From assembly GCA_024763295.1 (NCBI GenBank), contig JANTFU010000131.1, positions 1 through 6,608 on the forward strand: a DNA stretch of 6,608 nt, given 5' to 3'. Origin of the DNA: Anaerolineales bacterium (GTDB lineage: Bacteria; Chloroflexota; Anaerolineae; Anaerolineales; Villigracilaceae). Each line of letters starts with the position of its first letter. Within the stretch, counting starts at the first letter, position 1. Of this stretch, positions 1 to 6,421 are shown in pieces. A program made the position numbers and the translations under genes. The notes under the pieces were generated by a model, which was given only the letters and a program-made list of their open reading frames with translations, had not been told where the DNA came from and made no database searches.

Positions 1-750
1 AACGGCTGGAATATCGCCGAAGCGACCGCTTTATTAAATGAGCGCCTGCAAGAACTGATTGAGCGTAACGGCGACAGCTACCGCGCCAAACCCGAAATCC
101 TGCGCGTGCGGCGTAATGATTTTAAAGAGTTGCTCGAAGAAAAAAAACGTCTTTTCAGTAATTATCTGCTCGAAGTCTCGCCCAGTATTCTGATCTACGA
201 ATTTTTTATGCCGCTCTCGCGTGAAGATCGCCTGCGCGAAGCCCTCGACAATCTTTTTTACCGCGACACCATCGAGCAAGGTATTCACGAAATCGGAATC
301 GAGCAAATCCGCGCGGGCTTGAAACTTGCAAAAGACGCCGATGAAACCAAAATACGCCAAATCGTCTTTGACTTCATCCAAAGTACAATTGGCGGCTATT
401 CTATTTACCTCGTAAATGGTCGTTATCGCGCCGATCTGCTTACCTCCCGTGCAGAAGTTTTACAGCGCCCGATCGGTTCGGGTTCCTACATTGTAGATGA
501 GACGACGGCAATCGTGCGCTTTATTTTGCCCGTCGAAACGGAAGCGGCGCAGTTTGTGCATGGCAAATTGCTCGAACCGGCTGCCCCATCCCAACACGCC
601 AAGAATCGCGCTGAACAAATCCGCTGGCTTTTTCTGAACTTCTTCGCCGAAGCACTCATCCGCGTTATTCCCAAAGAAGATGAGATTTGGCTGCTCGAAT
701 CGGGGATGCGGAGTGCTTTTTATCGCTGGGTAAAACGGGAAGTCGTCTAA
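1..750 (+). CDS. Hypothetical protein, 3' part (5' end cut by the window)
   Basis: The frame is open from the first base to the TAA at 748-750, giving 249 visible residues without a stop. The true start lies upstream. An internal GTG at 106 could open a shorter protein, but coding-like sequence before it (NGWNIAEATALLNERLQEL and on) argues against that. The visible protein is rich in charged helical segments: many E, K and R around residues 10-60, 75-95 and 200-249. A more beta-like stretch lies at about 132-180, including GYSIYLVNGRYRADLL and YIVDETTAIVRFILPVE. The C-terminus is aromatic and basic (IRWLFLNFFAEALIRVIPKE, then AFYRWVKREVV). There is no signal peptide in the visible part, no clear membrane segment, and no P-loop, zinc-binding or catalytic motif that I can name. 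It is probably a soluble cytoplasmic protein. I do not recognise the family, and the missing N-terminus may carry the informative domain. The Nudix gene follows 81 bases later on the same strand. Confidence 0.8.
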   Translation, partial: NGWNIAEATALLNERLQELIERNGDSYRAKPEILRVRRNDFKELLEEKKRLFSNYLLEVSPSILIYEFFMPLSREDRLREALDNLFYRDTIEQGIHEIGIEQIRAGLKLAKDADETKIRQIVFDFIQSTIGGYSIYLVNGRYRADLLTSRAEVLQRPIGSGSYIVDETTAIVRFILPVETEAAQFVHGKLLEPAAPSQHAKNRAEQIRWLFLNFFAEALIRVIPKEDEIWLLESGMRSAFYRWVKREVV

Positions 751-753
751 ACA

Positions 754-780
754 GCTAGATTGGTTCAAAATTTATCTAGC
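754..780. repeat. Short perfect inverted repeat after the hypothetical gene
   Basis: GCTAGAT (754-760) and ATCTAGC (774-780) are perfect reverse complements around a 13-base loop. The hairpin starts four bases after the stop codon of the upstream gene, where a terminator would sit. No T-run follows, so a standard intrinsic terminator is not supported. It may be an mRNA 3'-end stem or chance. Confidence 0.4.
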
Positions 781-803
781 AGGAGTGGGGCAACCCCTCC
801 CCT
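781..803. repeat. G/C-rich imperfect hairpin upstream of the Nudix gene
   Basis: AGGAGTGGGG (781-790) can fold on CCCCTCCCCT (794-803) around a CAA loop. This gives ten positions with two mismatches, A784/C800 and T786/T798. It directly abuts the hairpin at 754-780. Together they could end the upstream transcript or be the remnant of a small dispersed G/C-rich element. No T-run follows. The AGGAG at 781-785 lies about 46 bases from the Nudix ATG, too far to be its ribosome binding site. Confidence 0.35.
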
Positions 804-831
804 ACTACCCAAACCAACCGACCAAACCATC

Positions 832-1296
832 ATGAAACGTGCCTTTCTGAAAACCCTCTACTTTATTTACATCCGCGTTTATCGCATTTTTAAGCCGGTC
901 ACCACCGGCGTGCGGATTATGCTCATCCGCAACGCTGAAGTTTTGCTCGTCAAGCACTCGTATATGGATCAGTGGTATTTCCCCGGCGGGGCGGTAAAAA
1001 AGCGAGAGCGGCTCGACCAAGCCGCACGGCGCGAAGCTTTGGAAGAAGTTGGCGCAACCGTGGGGGAAGTCAGTCTTTTGGGCGTGTATACCAGCTTTTT
1101 AGAATTGCGCACGGATCATATCGTCGTCTTTATCTCGCAAGACTTTAACATTGTGCCCAAACGGGATTGGGAGATCGCAGCCGCACAATTCTTTCCGCTG
1201 GATGCGCTGCCCGATGACGTTGCCGGTGGAATCAGGCGGCGCATTCAGGATTATTTAAACGGGATCCAAGCCCAAAACAGGTTCGGCGCGTGGTAA
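832..1296 (+). CDS. Nudix hydrolase family protein
   Basis: This 154-residue protein should hydrolyse a nucleoside diphosphate linked to another moiety (a nucleotide, sugar or similar); the sequence does not reveal the substrate. The Nudix box is complete at residues 53-75 and fits G-x5-E-x7-REUxEExGU: G53, E59, R67, E68, E71, E72, G74, with A75 in the last position. E68, E71 and E72 are the expected metal ligands. Just before it is the strand and loop VLLVKHSYMDQWYFPGG, usual in this fold. The first 20 residues (MKRAFLKTLYFIYIRVYRIF) form a basic, aromatic, probably amphipathic helix, which I know from many short Nudix proteins of this type. It does not look like a cleavable signal peptide. 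I chose ATG 832 because the only earlier in-frame start, TTG 760, would translate through the two hairpins and add a Pro/Ser-rich tail unlike the family. No Shine-Dalgarno precedes 832. Family confidence is high; specific activity is unknown. Confidence 0.9.
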   Translation: MKRAFLKTLYFIYIRVYRIFKPVTTGVRIMLIRNAEVLLVKHSYMDQWYFPGGAVKKRERLDQAARREALEEVGATVGEVSLLGVYTSFLELRTDHIVVFISQDFNIVPKRDWEIAAAQFFPLDALPDDVAGGIRRRIQDYLNGIQAQNRFGAW

Positions 1297-1353
1297 AAGG
1301 CTGACCAAGTTTTGGGGCAGGGGAAAGTTTGGGATGAGAACTAACTATTTCGT

Positions 1354-1385
1354 TTGTATCCATCCGCATTAATTTAAGGTATGAT
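1354..1385 (+). promoter_or_regulatory. Weak promoter candidate for the histidine kinase gene
   Basis: TATGAT at 1380-1385 is a good -10 match, 41 bases before the kinase ATG. The best upstream partner is TTGTAT at 1354-1359, but the 20-base spacing is too long for a standard promoter, and there is no TG extension. The position, in a 130-base gap after the Nudix gene, is plausible. The rest of the gap (1297-1353 and 1386-1417) shows nothing I can name. Confidence 0.25.
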
Positions 1386-1417
1386 GGGGGATACACGGTC
1401 TTAATTTGCTTTTTAAC

Positions 1418-1422
1418 AGGAG
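1418..1422 (+). promoter_or_regulatory. Shine-Dalgarno site deciding the kinase start
   Basis: AGGAG at 1418-1422 lies four bases before ATG 1427. It supports that ATG over the in-frame TTG at 1406, which lies upstream of the site and so cannot use it. This is the only clear Shine-Dalgarno among the five starts visible in the window. Confidence 0.75.
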
Positions 1423-1426
1423 CAGG

Positions 1427-3097
1427 ATGGCACTCGCAATCGAAAAGACTCTGCAAAAAGAAACAGCGCTGAAGCCAAGGGGGGAAAAATCGTCCATGCT
1501 TCAGATTATGTCTGCCGTTGTGCAAAGCTCACCGGATGTGATCGCAGTTTGTGATGAGCACGGGGAAATCATTTTCATCAATTATCAGTGTGAAAAATTA
1601 TTGGGGTATAAGCCCGCCGATTTAATCGGTAAAAACATCGCTTTACTGGTGCCGCATGAATTAATGCAAAAGGCAAAATCGGAGGGAATTTATTACGCGG
1701 GGAGCACCTCTTTAGACGCCAAAGATTCACCCATTTTGAGCATTGAACATCAATCAGGCGGGAAGGTACATGTGGATATATCAATCTGCTCGCTGCCACC
1801 TTTGCCGGGATACGAAAACCTGACTCAAGTTGTGCTGCGTAATGCGGAAGAACGCTGGTATAGAGAACATCAGGCACAGATTCAAGATATGGCAATGCGC
1901 TCTGCAACGAACGGGATTTTAATCACGGATATTGATGGCTTTATCCGCTGGGTCAATCCCGCCGTTACCAAGATGACCGGCTACTCCACCGACGAATTAA
2001 TCGGTGAACATACGCGCATTTTCAAATCGGGCAAGCATGACGATGCTTTTTATAAAGATATTTGGGAAAATGTCCTCGCCGGAAAAAACTGGAGCGGTTA
2101 TCTCATCAACCGCAAAAAAGATGGTTCGCTTTATCACGAATTCCAAAATATCGCCCCCGTCACAAACGAAGAAGGCAAGCTGATCCGCCTGATTTCGATC
2201 AAACAAGATGTAACCGAACAGCGCAAAATGGAACTTGAACTGCAATCTGCCAACAAGGAGATTCGCGGGCAATTGGCAGAGATTACACGGTTGGCAGGAC
2301 TATTGCGCGACAGCAATCGAGAATTAGACAAGGAGGTGCAGGCACGCACCGAAGAATTAGCCATGAGCCATTTGGCGTTAGCGCAAGTCAACCAGCAGCT
2401 TATGGGACTTGATGAACTCAAATCATCTTTTCTTGGCGTCATCACGCATGAATTACGCACCCCGCTCGCCAGCACGCTCTTCACTGTTCAATTGATTGAA
2501 CGATGCTATTTTAAGAACATGCCGCCCGAAGAACAGGAACTCTTTAGGCAATTACAAAATAGCCTCAACACATCCAAGACGATGATTGACAATCTGGTCA
2601 GATATGCTGATTTCATTCGCAAGCAGGGGGTACTTAAACGCGAAGACGTCAACATTAAAGCAATCACATCGCAGATATTGAGTATTCTCTACCCAAGCAT
2701 CGACCGCAAAAAAATCACCCTAACGGGAGCCATCCCGCCGGAGTTGCCCACTATTCAAGGCGACGAAGAACGTCTCGCCGATGCCTTTCACGAGTTGCTC
2801 GAAAACGCCATCAAATTCACGCCCGAGGGGGGCAATATCCATGTCAAAATCTGGACAGATGCAGAAAATCTATGTGTCTCGATTCATGACACCGGGAAAG
2901 GCATTGCTAAAGAAGATCTCGCCCAACTTTGGCAAGGCTTCAGCCAAATTGCAGACCCGCTCAAGCGCGGCAATATCGGGCTAGGCTTGGGCTTGGCGCT
3001 CGTCAAGCACATTGTCGAGGCACATCGCGGCGAAGTCTGGGCAAAAAGCAAACTTGGCGAGGGCAGCACCTTTGGTTTCAAGCTGCCGCTAGAATAA
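1427..3097 (+). CDS. Soluble PAS-PAS sensor histidine kinase
   Basis: This 556-residue protein is the sensor half of a two-component system. It should autophosphorylate on histidine and pass the phosphate to a response regulator. The first PAS domain spans roughly residues 27-140 (SSPDVIAVCDEHGEIIFIN, then a LVPHELM segment). The second spans about 155-267 and is a canonical one: NGILITDIDGFIRWVNPAV, SGKHDDAFYKDIWENVLAGK, ending DVTEQRK. A long charged coiled coil (about 265-326) links it to the dimerisation domain. The H-box SFLGVITHELRTPLAS carries phosphoacceptor H341. The ATPase domain has an N-box with N460, a G1 box D488-T-G-K-G-I493, an F-box around F505 and a G2 box near 518-523 (GLGLGL), so it looks catalytically intact. 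No membrane segment or signal peptide is visible, so it should sense a cytoplasmic signal; the PAS ligand is unknown. There is no receiver domain and no neighbouring response regulator, making it an orphan kinase here. An MFS transporter follows after 42 bases. Confidence 0.93.
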   Translation: MALAIEKTLQKETALKPRGEKSSMLQIMSAVVQSSPDVIAVCDEHGEIIFINYQCEKLLGYKPADLIGKNIALLVPHELMQKAKSEGIYYAGSTSLDAKDSPILSIEHQSGGKVHVDISICSLPPLPGYENLTQVVLRNAEERWYREHQAQIQDMAMRSATNGILITDIDGFIRWVNPAVTKMTGYSTDELIGEHTRIFKSGKHDDAFYKDIWENVLAGKNWSGYLINRKKDGSLYHEFQNIAPVTNEEGKLIRLISIKQDVTEQRKMELELQSANKEIRGQLAEITRLAGLLRDSNRELDKEVQARTEELAMSHLALAQVNQQLMGLDELKSSFLGVITHELRTPLASTLFTVQLIERCYFKNMPPEEQELFRQLQNSLNTSKTMIDNLVRYADFIRKQGVLKREDVNIKAITSQILSILYPSIDRKKITLTGAIPPELPTIQGDEERLADAFHELLENAIKFTPEGGNIHVKIWTDAENLCVSIHDTGKGIAKEDLAQLWQGFSQIADPLKRGNIGLGLGLALVKHIVEAHRGEVWAKSKLGEGSTFGFKLPLE

Positions 3098-3139
3098 GCC
3101 TTCAAGGTCCCTTTTCTTCACACCATATCCCCCTAATCT

Positions 3140-4369
3140 ATGCTCAAAAACGACCGCATGTTCCCACGCTTTGCCGCTTATGGTTTTCTCAAAAACCTGC
3201 GCTTCTTCGACCCTTTCATCGTACTCATTTTTCGTGAAGCCGGCTTGAGTTTTCTACAAATCGGACTGCTCTATTCCATCCGCGATGTCTCGGCTAACAT
3301 CCTCGAAATCCCCACCGGCGTTTTTGCCGATGCCTTCGGTCGCCGCAAAGCAATGGTGATGGCCTTCATCTCCTACCTGCTTTCTTTTGGCATCTTCTAT
3401 TTTTTCATCGGCTTTCCACTGTACGCCTTCGCTATGATCCTTTTTGCCTTTGGCGAAGCCTTCCGCTCAGGCACGCACAAAGCCCTCATTCTTGAGCATC
3501 TCAAACAAACCGGGCGAGAGCATCTTAAAGTTGCCTACTATGGACGCACGCGCGCTTTTTCACAACTCGGCTCGGCACTCAACGCCCTGATTGCCGCCGC
3601 GCTCGTTTTTTACGCAGGTGAATACCGTATCATGTTCATCGCTGCAACCATCCCTTATTCTTTGGATTTATTGAACTTGGCATCGTACCCCAAAATTTTG
3701 GATGGCGATCTTCAGAAAATACCGCTCAAACACATTTTTACCCAGACCAAGAAAACCCTCGGCGACTTTGGCAGGATCTTCGCCAATCGGCTTGGCATGC
3801 GATCTATCTTAAACAGCGCTTTCTTCGGCGCGCTCTTCAAATCGACCAAAGATTATCTCCAGCCCATTCTCGAAACCTTTGCCCTTGCCCTGCCCTTTTT
3901 GCTCTTTGTAAACGACAAAGAACGCAGCGCGCTCGTGATTGGCATCGTCTACTTCTTCATTTACATTGCCAGCAGCTACGCATCGCGCAGTGCGGCAAAT
4001 TTCAGCGCCCATTTTCGCTCTTTAGGTCGCGCCGTCAATCTTAGCTTTTTAAGCGGGGCAGGATTACTGCTCATCGTTGGAATCAGCACACAAGAACATT
4101 GGGTTTTTATCACTATCGGGATATTCTTATTCATCCATGTCCTGCAAAACCTGCGCAAGCCAATGACGGTCTCATTAATCAGCGACCAAATTGACAGCCG
4201 TGTGATGGCGTCGGGCTTATCCGTCGAAGCGCAATTCGTGACGATCATCAGCGCCCTCTTCGCCCCGCTCTTGGGATTGCTCGCCGACCATTTTGGGGTC
4301 GGGAGCGCCCTCGCAACATTCGGATTGATTACGCTGGGGGCATATTTCTTCGTCCGCGTGGATGAGTAA
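3140..4369 (+). CDS. Major facilitator superfamily transporter
   Basis: This 409-residue integral membrane protein is of usual MFS length, with about twelve hydrophobic segments. Clear ones lie near residues 11-31, 36-57, 72-92, 93-108, 146-160, 163-180, 243-258, 264-281, 299-316, 320-337, 364-382 and 386-405. The loop after the second segment carries MFS motif A, G60-VFA-D64-AF-G67-RRK70. A longer charged, presumably cytoplasmic, loop near 185-222 separates the two six-helix halves. The family moves small solutes across the inner membrane by proton or solute coupling. General resemblance is to drug/proton antiporter-type exporters, but no residue here fixes the substrate. ATG 3140 is the first start in frame after the kinase stop; an internal ATG at 3158 is possible but would trim the N-terminus. 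No Shine-Dalgarno is visible. The 42-base gap from the kinase shows no terminator, so the two may be co-transcribed; a functional link is only inferred. Confidence 0.9.
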   Translation: MLKNDRMFPRFAAYGFLKNLRFFDPFIVLIFREAGLSFLQIGLLYSIRDVSANILEIPTGVFADAFGRRKAMVMAFISYLLSFGIFYFFIGFPLYAFAMILFAFGEAFRSGTHKALILEHLKQTGREHLKVAYYGRTRAFSQLGSALNALIAAALVFYAGEYRIMFIAATIPYSLDLLNLASYPKILDGDLQKIPLKHIFTQTKKTLGDFGRIFANRLGMRSILNSAFFGALFKSTKDYLQPILETFALALPFLLFVNDKERSALVIGIVYFFIYIASSYASRSAANFSAHFRSLGRAVNLSFLSGAGLLLIVGISTQEHWVFITIGIFLFIHVLQNLRKPMTVSLISDQIDSRVMASGLSVEAQFVTIISALFAPLLGLLADHFGVGSALATFGLITLGAYFFVRVDE

Positions 4370-4400
4370 TCCAATCCCCAAATCCCTAAGCCCGACAAAA

Positions 4401-4409
4401 TGGTATACT
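4401..4409 (+). promoter_or_regulatory. Extended -10 promoter candidate for lepA
   Basis: TGGTATACT combines a TG extension (4401-4402) with TATACT at 4404-4409, close to the TGnTATAAT consensus. No good -35 lies 16-18 bases upstream (AATCCC at 17), which is common for extended -10 promoters. Transcription would begin near 4415-4418, so the whole inverted repeat at 4438-4518 would fall within the lepA 5' leader. The rest of the gap, 4370-4400, holds nothing I recognise. Confidence 0.5.
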
Positions 4410-4437
4410 TCCCTCCGCTGTAAAATCTGAAGGTTTT

Positions 4438-4518
4438 CACCACGAAGACACAAAGGACACGAAGTTTTTTCTTAGTGTTCACAAAGACAGCCTTTGTGGA
4501 CTTCGTGCCTTCGTGGTG
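4438..4518. repeat. Large imperfect inverted repeat in the lepA leader
   Basis: The left arm (4438-4464) and right arm (4492-4518) are 27 bases each and match as reverse complements at 22 positions. The outer ten are perfect (CACCACGAAG against CTTCGTGGTG). The loop of 27 bases starts with six Ts. Each arm is made of units starting CAC and rich in AAG; in the left arm CAC recurs at 4441, 4449 and 4458. From experience, sequence of this CACGAAG type is a dispersed intergenic element in many environmental bacteria and produces spurious antisense proteins containing HEGTKSTK. It carries no coding sequence of its own. It ends 12 bases before the lepA ATG and could fold as an RNA stem-loop there. 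Confidence 0.85.
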
Positions 4519-4530
4519 CAACAAAAAATT

Positions 4531-6333
4531 ATGACCCAGAAAAATATTCGTAACTTTTCCATTATTGCCCATATTGATCACGGCAAATCCACGCTCGCCG
4601 ACCGCCTGCTGCAACTCACCAACACGATTGCAGACCGCGATATGACCGCGCAAGTACTCGACGACATGGAACTCGAAAAAGAAAAGGGCGTTACCATCAA
4701 AGCCTCCGCCGTTTATATGGACTATGTTGCCGAAGACGGGAATGTCTATGATCTCAACCTGATCGACACCCCCGGTCACGTCGACTTTGGCTACGAAGTC
4801 AGCCGCGCGATGAACGCCTGCGAAGGCGCGGTGTTGGTCGTGGATGCCACGCAAGGCATTGAAGCCCAAACGCTCGCCAATCTCTACTCCGCGCTGGATG
4901 CCGGTCTCGAAATTTTGCCCGTTATCAACAAAATTGATCTGCCCTCCGCCGACCCCGACAAAGTTGCCGAAGACATCGTCAGCTTGCTCGGTGGCAAAGC
5001 CGAAGATGTTTTGCGCATCTCGGCAAAAAACAACATCAACATTCCCGCCGTGCTTGAGCAAGTTGTGCGCGAAGTCCCGCCCCCCAGCGGCGACGAAAAA
5101 GCCCCCTTGCGCGCCCTGATTTTCGACACGCATTACGACTCCTACAAAGGCGTCATCGCCTACGTCCGCGTGGTGGATGGTGAGATTAAAGCAGACGACA
5201 GCTTCAAGCTGATGGCAACCTGGGCAACGATCAAACCTGTCGAAGTCGGGATTTTCTCGCCGACGATGAAAACCACCCAAAAAATCGGGACGGGCGAAGT
5301 CGGCTATATCGCTACGGGATTAAAAACGGTACAGGACTGCCGTGTAGGAGATACCGTTACCCAAGCCAAAAGCCCGGCGAGCGAACCGCTGCCCGGTTAC
5401 CGCACGCCCAAACCAATGGTTTTCGCCGGTATTTATCCCGTTGTGGCGGAAGAATACGAAGACCTGCGCGATGCCCTCGAAAAACTCCAACTGAACGACG
5501 CCTCCCTGATCTATCAGCCCGAAACATCTCAGGCTTTGGGATTTGGTTTCCGCGCGGGTTTCCTCGGTCTCTTCCACATGGAGATCATTCAGGAGCGCAT
5601 TGAGCGCGAATATGACCTAAACGTACTCTTCACCGCTCCATCGGTGGAATACGAAGTCCTCATGCGCGACGGCTCGACGGTTCTCATCGATTCTCCCGCA
5701 GATTTGCCCGATGAAGGCGAAATTGAAGAAATCCGTGAGCCTTGGATGCACATTGAGATTTTCACGCCCACCGATTATTACGGTCCGATCATGGAATTGG
5801 TCACCAAACGGCGCGGATCGTTCATTGAGCAGCAGTACCCCGCTCCCAGCCGCGTGCAGCTAAACTACGAGATTCCACTCTCGGAATTGATCGTGGATTT
5901 CTTCGACGAGCTAAAATCGCGCACGCGCGGATACGCCTCGCTCGATTACCACTTCAACGAATACCGCAAAGACGATTTGGTCAAACTTGAAATTCTAGTC
6001 AACGGCGAGCCAATGGATGCGCTGGCAACCATCGTCCACCGCGATGCGGCTTACCACAAGGGGCAACGACTAATCACAAAATTGCGCAAAACCATCCCGC
6101 GCCAGCTTTTCGATGTCGCCATCCAAGCCGCAGCGGGCGGACGGGTTATCAGCCGTGCCAATGTCAAAGCTCTGCGCAAGGACGTGCTCGCCAAATGCTA
6201 TGGCGGTGACGTAAGCCGTAAAAAGAAACTGCTCGAAAAACAGAAAAAGGGCAAGAAACGCATGAAAATGGTCGGCAACGTGGAAATTCCGCAAGCCGCA
6301 TTCATGGCTGTCCTCTCCCTCGACGACGATTAG
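4531..6333 (+). CDS. lepA: Elongation factor 4 (LepA), ribosome-associated GTPase
   Basis: This 600-residue protein is nearly the length of E. coli LepA (599) and colinear with it throughout. LepA is a cytoplasmic translational GTPase that binds ribosomes; back-translocation and a role in 30S assembly or initiation have been proposed. G1 is AHIDHGKS at residues 13-20. Switch I includes GVTIKAS near 53-59. G3 is DTPGH (79-83), G4 is NKID (133-136) and G5 is SAK (164-166). The EF-G-like domains include LNDASLIYQPETSQALGFGF and the REYDL region. The LepA-specific C-terminus is intact: IPRQLFDVAIQAA, LRKDVLAKCYGGD, then the basic SRKKKLLEKQKKGKKRMK segment and GNVEIPQAAF. ATG 4531 gives MTQKNIRNFSIIAHIDHGKS, matching the usual start (MKNIRNFS in E. 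coli). The in-frame GTGs at 4513 and 4516 lie inside the repeat and are unlikely. No clear Shine-Dalgarno is present. Extended -10 promoter and stem-loop lie upstream. Confidence 0.98.
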   Translation: MTQKNIRNFSIIAHIDHGKSTLADRLLQLTNTIADRDMTAQVLDDMELEKEKGVTIKASAVYMDYVAEDGNVYDLNLIDTPGHVDFGYEVSRAMNACEGAVLVVDATQGIEAQTLANLYSALDAGLEILPVINKIDLPSADPDKVAEDIVSLLGGKAEDVLRISAKNNINIPAVLEQVVREVPPPSGDEKAPLRALIFDTHYDSYKGVIAYVRVVDGEIKADDSFKLMATWATIKPVEVGIFSPTMKTTQKIGTGEVGYIATGLKTVQDCRVGDTVTQAKSPASEPLPGYRTPKPMVFAGIYPVVAEEYEDLRDALEKLQLNDASLIYQPETSQALGFGFRAGFLGLFHMEIIQERIEREYDLNVLFTAPSVEYEVLMRDGSTVLIDSPADLPDEGEIEEIREPWMHIEIFTPTDYYGPIMELVTKRRGSFIEQQYPAPSRVQLNYEIPLSELIVDFFDELKSRTRGYASLDYHFNEYRKDDLVKLEILVNGEPMDALATIVHRDAAYHKGQRLITKLRKTIPRQLFDVAIQAAAGGRVISRANVKALRKDVLAKCYGGDVSRKKKLLEKQKKGKKRMKMVGNVEIPQAAFMAVLSLDDD

Positions 6334-6336
6334 AGA

Positions 6337-6411
6337 TTCACCACAGAGAACACGGAGCGCACAGAGAAAAACTTTAAAAATCTCCGTGTTCTCTGTGAAC
6401 TCTGTGGTGAA
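6337..6411. repeat. Periodic inverted repeat between lepA and the UPF0104 gene
   Basis: This element fills nearly the whole 88-base gap. In one register the ends pair perfectly over 12 bases (TTCACCACAGAG at 6337-6348 with CTCTGTGGTGAA at 6400-6411). In another, 16 bases at 6342-6357 pair perfectly with 6382-6397. Both are possible because the arms are 9-base repeats (CAC at 6342, 6351 and 6360). A third option pairs AAAAACTT (6367-6374) with AAGTTTTT (6410-6417). From experience this CACAGAG type is an abundant dispersed intergenic element that produces false antisense proteins such as FTTEFTENTE. The T-run at 6413-6417 after the outer stem might give some terminator activity, but it sits directly before the next start codon. 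Confidence 0.88.
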
Positions 6412-6421
6412 GTTTTTAAAA

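Noticed and set aside
106..108. GTG as the start of the first gene
   Set aside because: The frame is open and coding-like back to base 1, so this is more likely an internal valine of a longer protein.
760..831. Upstream TTG start for the Nudix gene
   Set aside because: It would translate through two hairpins, has no ribosome binding site, and would add 24 residues unlike the family.
1271..1316. 8 bp inverted repeat CCCAAAAC/GTTTTGGG around the Nudix stop codon
   Set aside because: The loop is 30 bases, half of it lies in coding sequence, and no T-run follows. This is not enough for a terminator and is plausible by chance.
2929..3237. A 102-codon + strand frame across the kinase-transporter junction
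   Set aside because: It overlaps the G2 box region of the kinase and the transporter start in another frame, and its Arg/Gln-rich product is typical of an out-of-frame shadow.
3976..5280. A 434-codon open frame on the minus strand crossing the transporter end, the repeat and the start of lepA
   Set aside because: It is antisense to two well-supported genes and reads through the inverted repeat, giving the known spurious HEGTKSTK-type peptide. No domain is recognisable. Its length follows from the codon use of the + strand genes.
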